Under the pieces are notes generated by a model, which ran no database searches, was not told the DNA's origin, and saw nothing but the letters and a program-made list of their open reading frames with translations. The position numbers and the translations under genes were made by a program. Of a stretch of DNA of 9,485 nucleotides, positions 6,438-9,485 are shown one piece after another; the stretch's first letter is position 1; each line of letters starts with the position of its first letter. The DNA is from Rhizobiaceae bacterium (GTDB lineage: Bacteria > Pseudomonadota > Alphaproteobacteria > Rhizobiales > Rhizobiaceae): contig JAJFMR010000241.1 in NCBI GenBank assembly GCA_020696915.1, positions 1-9,485 of the forward strand, written 5' to 3'.

Positions 6438-7649
6438 TTGACAGACACAGCACTGCCGCCCCGATCGCGCGCTGCAGACGGCACGGTGTTTGCCGTCCTC
6501 CTTGCGGTCAGCTTCTGCCATCTGATCAACGACGTGATGCAGTCGCTGCTCGCGGCACTCTATCCGATGCTCAAGGACAGCTACCGACTGGACTTCTGGC
6601 AGATCGGCATGCTCACCTTCACCTTCCAGGTGACGGCGTCACTGCTGCAGCCGGCGATCGGCTTCCTCACCGATCGCAAACCATTGCCGCGGTCACTCTC
6701 GGCAGGCATGACCTCGTCGCTGGTCGGGCTCATGCTCCTCGCCTTTGCAGTCGATTACTGGGTGCTGCTCGCGGGTGCGGCCCTGATCGGCATCGGCTCG
6801 GCTGTGTTCCATCCGGAATCCTCACGGATTGCGCGCCTTGCCTCGGGCGGCCGTTTCGGCCTGGCACAGTCGACCTTCCAGGTGGGCGGCAATTTCGGCC
6901 AGTCGCTCGGGCCCCTGCTTGCCGCCTTCGTCGTGGTTCCCTTCGGGCAGACGAGCATCGCCTGGTTCGGGCTGGGCTCCCTGGTCGGCATCTTCATCCT
7001 GTGGCAGGTGGGCAACTGGTACCAGGCGCATCGCGCCGAGGCGGCCAGGCGGCCGGCTCCGAGTCGGGTCCTGCCGTTCACCCGCCGGCGCATCGTGGCG
7101 GCGATTCTCATCCTGGTGCTGTTGACCTCGACCAAGAACGTCTATGTCGCCAGCATATCGAGCTACTACACGTTCTACGCCATCGAAAACTTCGGCGTGT
7201 CGGTGCAGGAATCGCAGGTTCTGCTGTTCTGGTTCCTGGGTGCGTCGGCGATCGGCCTGCTGATCGGGGGCCTGGTCGGCGACCGCGTCGGACCGAAGAC
7301 GGTGATCTGGTTCTCGATCCTCGGCGTGCTGCCGTTCACGCTCGCACTGCCCTATGCGAACCTGGCCTGGATCCAGGTGCTCACGGTTCTGATCGGCCTC
7401 ATCTTCTCCTCCGCCTTCCCGGCCATCGTCGTGCTTGGGCAGGAACTGGTGCCCGGCAGAGTGGGTCTGATCGCCGGCATGTTCTTCGGATTTGCCTTCG
7501 GCATGGCCGGCATCGGGGCGGCCCTGCTCGGTGTCGTCGCCGACTACAAGGGTATAGACTTCGTGTTCTCGGTGTGCTCGTTCCTGCCGCTGCTCGGCAT
7601 CCTCACCGTGTTCCTCCCCGACATGAGGCCGTCGCGGAAGCCGGCGTGA
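6438..7649 (+). CDS. fsr: MFS efflux transporter, fosmidomycin resistance (Fsr) family
   Basis: A 403-residue inner-membrane drug:proton antiporter of the major facilitator superfamily, clearly like E. coli Fsr, which exports fosmidomycin. From the TTG at 6438, diagnostic blocks are CHLINDVMQSLL (27-38), the loop GFLTDRKPLPRS (75-86), HPESSRIARLASGGR (125-139), FQVGGNFGQSLGPLLA (147-162), SSYYTFY (242-248), GGLVGDRVGPK (277-287) and GQELVPGRVGLIAGMFFGFAFGM near the C-terminus. Twelve hydrophobic helices are split six and six by a basic cytoplasmic loop at ~193-217. GGAG at 6428-6431 sits six bases before this TTG, giving a length close to E. coli's ~406. The ATG at 6402 has no Shine-Dalgarno and would add 12 residues, but it remains possible. 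It appears monocistronic, with an inverted repeat 25 bases downstream. The native substrate is unknown. Confidence 0.9.
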   Translation: MTDTALPPRSRAADGTVFAVLLAVSFCHLINDVMQSLLAALYPMLKDSYRLDFWQIGMLTFTFQVTASLLQPAIGFLTDRKPLPRSLSAGMTSSLVGLMLLAFAVDYWVLLAGAALIGIGSAVFHPESSRIARLASGGRFGLAQSTFQVGGNFGQSLGPLLAAFVVVPFGQTSIAWFGLGSLVGIFILWQVGNWYQAHRAEAARRPAPSRVLPFTRRRIVAAILILVLLTSTKNVYVASISSYYTFYAIENFGVSVQESQVLLFWFLGASAIGLLIGGLVGDRVGPKTVIWFSILGVLPFTLALPYANLAWIQVLTVLIGLIFSSAFPAIVVLGQELVPGRVGLIAGMFFGFAFGMAGIGAALLGVVADYKGIDFVFSVCSFLPLLGILTVFLPDMRPSRKPA

Positions 7650-7673
7650 GGTTCGCCGAGCGGCGCCGCCCGC

Positions 7674-7705
7674 CGAAACGGCGCGAGGCTGGCGGCGCCG
7701 TTTCG
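7674..7705 (+). terminator. Inverted repeat after fsr, probable terminator
   Basis: Two perfect 11-base arms, CGAAACGGCGC (7674-7684) and GCGCCGTTTCG (7695-7705), flank a 10-base loop, starting 25 bases after the fsr stop. The right arm supplies only TTT inside the stem and no T-run follows, so termination efficiency is uncertain. It separates fsr from soxB. The remaining gap to 7825 holds a 10-base palindrome, GGGAATTCCC (7761-7770), and no clear promoter. Confidence 0.5.
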
Positions 7706-7825
7706 CTGGTGCTAGGCATCGGACCGGGAGTTGGGATTCGCCCCTCCGCAGCAGCGGCAGGGGAATTCCCGTCCAGCGCACACCGCCGCAGATTGTCGCG
7801 TCCGCTATCCGCGAGGCCAGGTAAC

Positions 7826-9079
7826 GTGAAGAAATTTTCGGTTTTTGCGATCGCCCGGGAAGCGATGCGGGATCACCGGGGCTGGGAGGAACACTGGTCC
7901 TCGCCCGAGCCCAGGGAACGTTACGACGTCGTCATCGTCGGGGCGGGCGGCCATGGGCTCGCCACCGCCTATTACCTGGCCAAGCTGCACGGGATCACCA
8001 ATGTCGCGGTCCTCGAGAAGGGCTGGCTGGGCGGCGGCAACACCGGCCGCAACACCACGATCATCCGCTCGAACTATCTCTACGACGAAAGTGCCGGCAT
8101 CTACGATCATGCCCTGAAGCTCTGGGACGGATTGTCACAGGAGCTCAACTACAACGTCATGTACTCGCCGCGCGGCGTCATGATGCTCGCCCACAACGTG
8201 CACGACGTGCAGGTGCTGAAGCGCCATATCCACGCCAACCGGCTGAACGGCGTTGGCAATGAATGGCTCACGCCGGAAGAGGCCAAGACATTCTGTCCAC
8301 CGCTCAACATTTCGAGAACCGCACGTTATCCCGTGATGGGAGCGGCGCTGCAGCGCCGCGGCGGAACGGCGAGGCACGATGCGGTCGCCTGGGGTTATGC
8401 CCGCGGTGCCTCGGCACGCGGCGTGCACATCATCCAGAACTGCGAGGTCACCGGAATAAGGCGCGCCACGGGCGGTGCGGTCACCGGTGTCGAGACGTCG
8501 CGCGGCTTCATCGGCGCCCCCAGAATCGGCGTCGTGGCGGCGGGGCATTCCTCGGTGATCATGCAGATGGCCGGCCTGCGCATGCCGCTCGAATCCTATC
8601 CGCTCCAGGCACTGGTGTCCGAACCGGTGAAGCCGGTGGTCCCCTGCGTGGTCATGTCGAACACCGTGCACGCTTACATTTCGCAGTCCGACAAGGGCGA
8701 ACTGGTGATCGGCGCCGGAACCGACCAGTACATTTCCTATTCGCAGACCGGCGGTCTGCACGTCCTCAACCACACGCTCGATGCGATCTGCGAGATGTTT
8801 CCCATCTTCTCGCGCATGAGGATGCTGCGTTCGTGGGGAGGCATCGTCGATGTGACGCCGGACCGGTCGCCGATCCTTGCCAGGACGCCCGTGCCCGGAC
8901 TGTTCGTCAATTGCGGCTGGGGCACGGGCGGATTCAAGGCGACGCCCGGCTCCGGACATGTCTTCGCGCACACCATCGCCAATGACAGCCCGCATCCGAT
9001 CAACGCTCCCTTCACGCTCGAGCGTTTTCGAACCGGGCGCCTGATCGACGAGGCGGCGGCTGCCGCAGTGGCGCATTGA
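7826..9079 (+). CDS. soxB: Sarcosine oxidase subunit beta (heterotetrameric, FAD-dependent)
   Basis: Catalytic beta subunit of the four-part sarcosine oxidase, a cytosolic enzyme that demethylates sarcosine to glycine with formation of H2O2 and methylene-tetrahydrofolate. The 417-residue protein shows the dinucleotide-binding motif GAGGHG at 39-44 (VVIVGAGGHGLATAYYLAK), then EKGWLGGGNTGRNTTIIRSN (64-83) of the DAO/SoxB fold. His184 in TARHDAVAWG is the likely covalent FMN attachment histidine, equivalent to beta-His173 in Stenotrophomonas. Near the C-terminus are SWGGIVDVTPDRSPIL and NCGWGTGGFKATPGSG, as in known SoxB. The start is GTG at 7826 with AGG at 7819-7821, and GAGG slightly further up. 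The frame is open far upstream inside fsr, but only from here do residues match SoxB (KKFSVFAIAREAM). The gene looks intact; soxD follows after 85 bases. Confidence 0.95.
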   Translation: MKKFSVFAIAREAMRDHRGWEEHWSSPEPRERYDVVIVGAGGHGLATAYYLAKLHGITNVAVLEKGWLGGGNTGRNTTIIRSNYLYDESAGIYDHALKLWDGLSQELNYNVMYSPRGVMMLAHNVHDVQVLKRHIHANRLNGVGNEWLTPEEAKTFCPPLNISRTARYPVMGAALQRRGGTARHDAVAWGYARGASARGVHIIQNCEVTGIRRATGGAVTGVETSRGFIGAPRIGVVAAGHSSVIMQMAGLRMPLESYPLQALVSEPVKPVVPCVVMSNTVHAYISQSDKGELVIGAGTDQYISYSQTGGLHVLNHTLDAICEMFPIFSRMRMLRSWGGIVDVTPDRSPILARTPVPGLFVNCGWGTGGFKATPGSGHVFAHTIANDSPHPINAPFTLERFRTGRLIDEAAAAAVAH

Positions 9080-9094
9080 CTGGCACCGGTCGTT

Positions 9095-9143
9095 GCGGTG
9101 CTGCGGCACCGCTCCAGCCAGGCCGGGCGGCCAGGTCGCTGGA
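9095..9143 (+). repeat. Two adjacent hairpins in the soxB-soxD spacer
   Basis: GCGGTGC (9095-9101) pairs with GCACCGC (9106-9112) around TGCG. Immediately after, TCCAGC (9113-9118) pairs with GCTGGA (9138-9143), enclosing a further GGCC/GGCC stem (9121-9124 with 9129-9132). Neither has a T-run. They may stabilise the upstream mRNA or tune soxD expression rather than terminate. Confidence 0.4.
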
Positions 9144-9164
9144 CCGAAGGATAGAGGAACCAGA

Positions 9165-9485
9165 ATGCTGTTGATCCGGTGTCCCTATTGCGAGGAAGAA
9201 CGCCCGGAACTCGAATTCCGCAATGCCGGCGAGGCGCACATCGCGCGTTCAACCGACATCGCCTCGACGAGCGACGAGGACTTCGAGGCGTTCTTTTTCA
9301 TCCGTTCCAATCCCAAGGGCCTGATCGCCGAGCGCTGGCGTCATGTGCATGGCTGCGCGCGCTTCTTCAACGCCATCCGCGACACCGTTACCGACAAGTT
9401 CGTCAGCACCTACAAGGCCGGAGATCCAAAACCCGATATCTCGAAGCTGTCGGGGAAAGGCGCACCGGCGGCGTGGGCGAACAGG
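9165..9485 (+). CDS. soxD: Sarcosine oxidase subunit delta (3' partial)
   Basis: Small zinc-binding delta subunit of heterotetrameric sarcosine oxidase. It has no known catalytic site and packs against the alpha subunit. The visible 107 residues start MLLIRCPYCEEERPELEF and contain Cys6, Cys9, His59 and Cys63, exactly the spacing I recall for the zinc ligands of the Stenotrophomonas enzyme. RHVHGCARFFNAIRDT (58-73) is a hallmark of the family. The ATG at 9165 has GAGGAA (9154-9159) five bases upstream. No stop codon occurs before the window ends, and the family is only about 100-120 residues long, so only a few residues should be missing. soxA and soxG are expected next. Confidence 0.93.
   Translation, partial: MLLIRCPYCEEERPELEFRNAGEAHIARSTDIASTSDEDFEAFFFIRSNPKGLIAERWRHVHGCARFFNAIRDTVTDKFVSTYKAGDPKPDISKLSGKGAPAAWANR

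Noticed and set aside
6822..7781. 319-codon minus-strand frame opposite fsr, and a similar 324-codon frame opposite soxB (8135-9109)
   Set aside because: Both are highly charged shadows of conserved plus-strand genes, with no recognisable motifs.
7001..7825. Possible fsr-overlapping N-terminal extension of SoxB
   Set aside because: The frame is open, but the translated stretch is Arg/Pro/Gly-rich and not SoxB-like; the GTG at 7826 gives the expected N-terminus and length.
1..9485. CRISPR array, insertion sequence, prophage or attachment site
   Set aside because: I saw no direct-repeat array, transposase, integrase or flanking terminal repeats; every long frame on the coding strands belongs to a housekeeping or metabolic family.

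Overview
The window is about 9.5 kb of GC-rich chromosomal DNA. It looks like an alphaproteobacterium of the order Rhizobiales (Hyphomicrobiales), most likely in the Mesorhizobium/Phyllobacteriaceae neighbourhood. That placement is inferred from gene content, three-part pnt genes, frequent GTG/TTG starts and protein sequences resembling rhizobial ones as I remember them; no search was possible. It is densely coded housekeeping and metabolic sequence. I see no insertion sequence, prophage, CRISPR array, tRNA or rRNA, and no clearly novel system. No stretch longer than 300 bases lacks a gene; the longest gap, 6174-6437, separates rpsU from fsr.

Left part (1-4430, all plus strand). The window opens inside a LivF-type ATPase gene of a branched-chain amino acid/amide ABC importer, followed by a near-perfect hairpin. 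Next comes a small aa3-type cytochrome c oxidase subunit IV-like membrane protein, then pntAA-pntAB-pntB, which encode the three-subunit proton-translocating NAD(P) transhydrogenase. The pnt genes are tightly coupled: the pntAA stop overlaps the pntAB start and one base separates pntAB from pntB. The subunit IV-like gene sits 70 bases upstream and is probably co-transcribed, so the cluster would link respiratory proton motive force to NADPH supply.

Middle part (4320-6173, all minus strand, convergent with pnt). In transcription order these are rpsU (ribosomal protein S21, GTG start) with a good intrinsic terminator, a six-repeat TPR lipoprotein, and a secreted DUF992 protein. The DUF992 frame matches its family only over its first ~110 residues; the rest is unrelated and runs antisense into the end of pntB, so the gene looks 3'-truncated.

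Right part (6438-9485, plus strand). An Fsr-type (fosmidomycin resistance family) MFS efflux pump is followed by a strong inverted repeat. The start of a heterotetrameric sarcosine oxidase operon comes next: soxB (beta subunit) is complete and soxD (delta subunit, zinc-binding) runs off the right edge. soxA and soxG would be expected just beyond it. This enzyme oxidises sarcosine to glycine, passing one-carbon units to tetrahydrofolate. The soxB-soxD spacer can form two hairpins.
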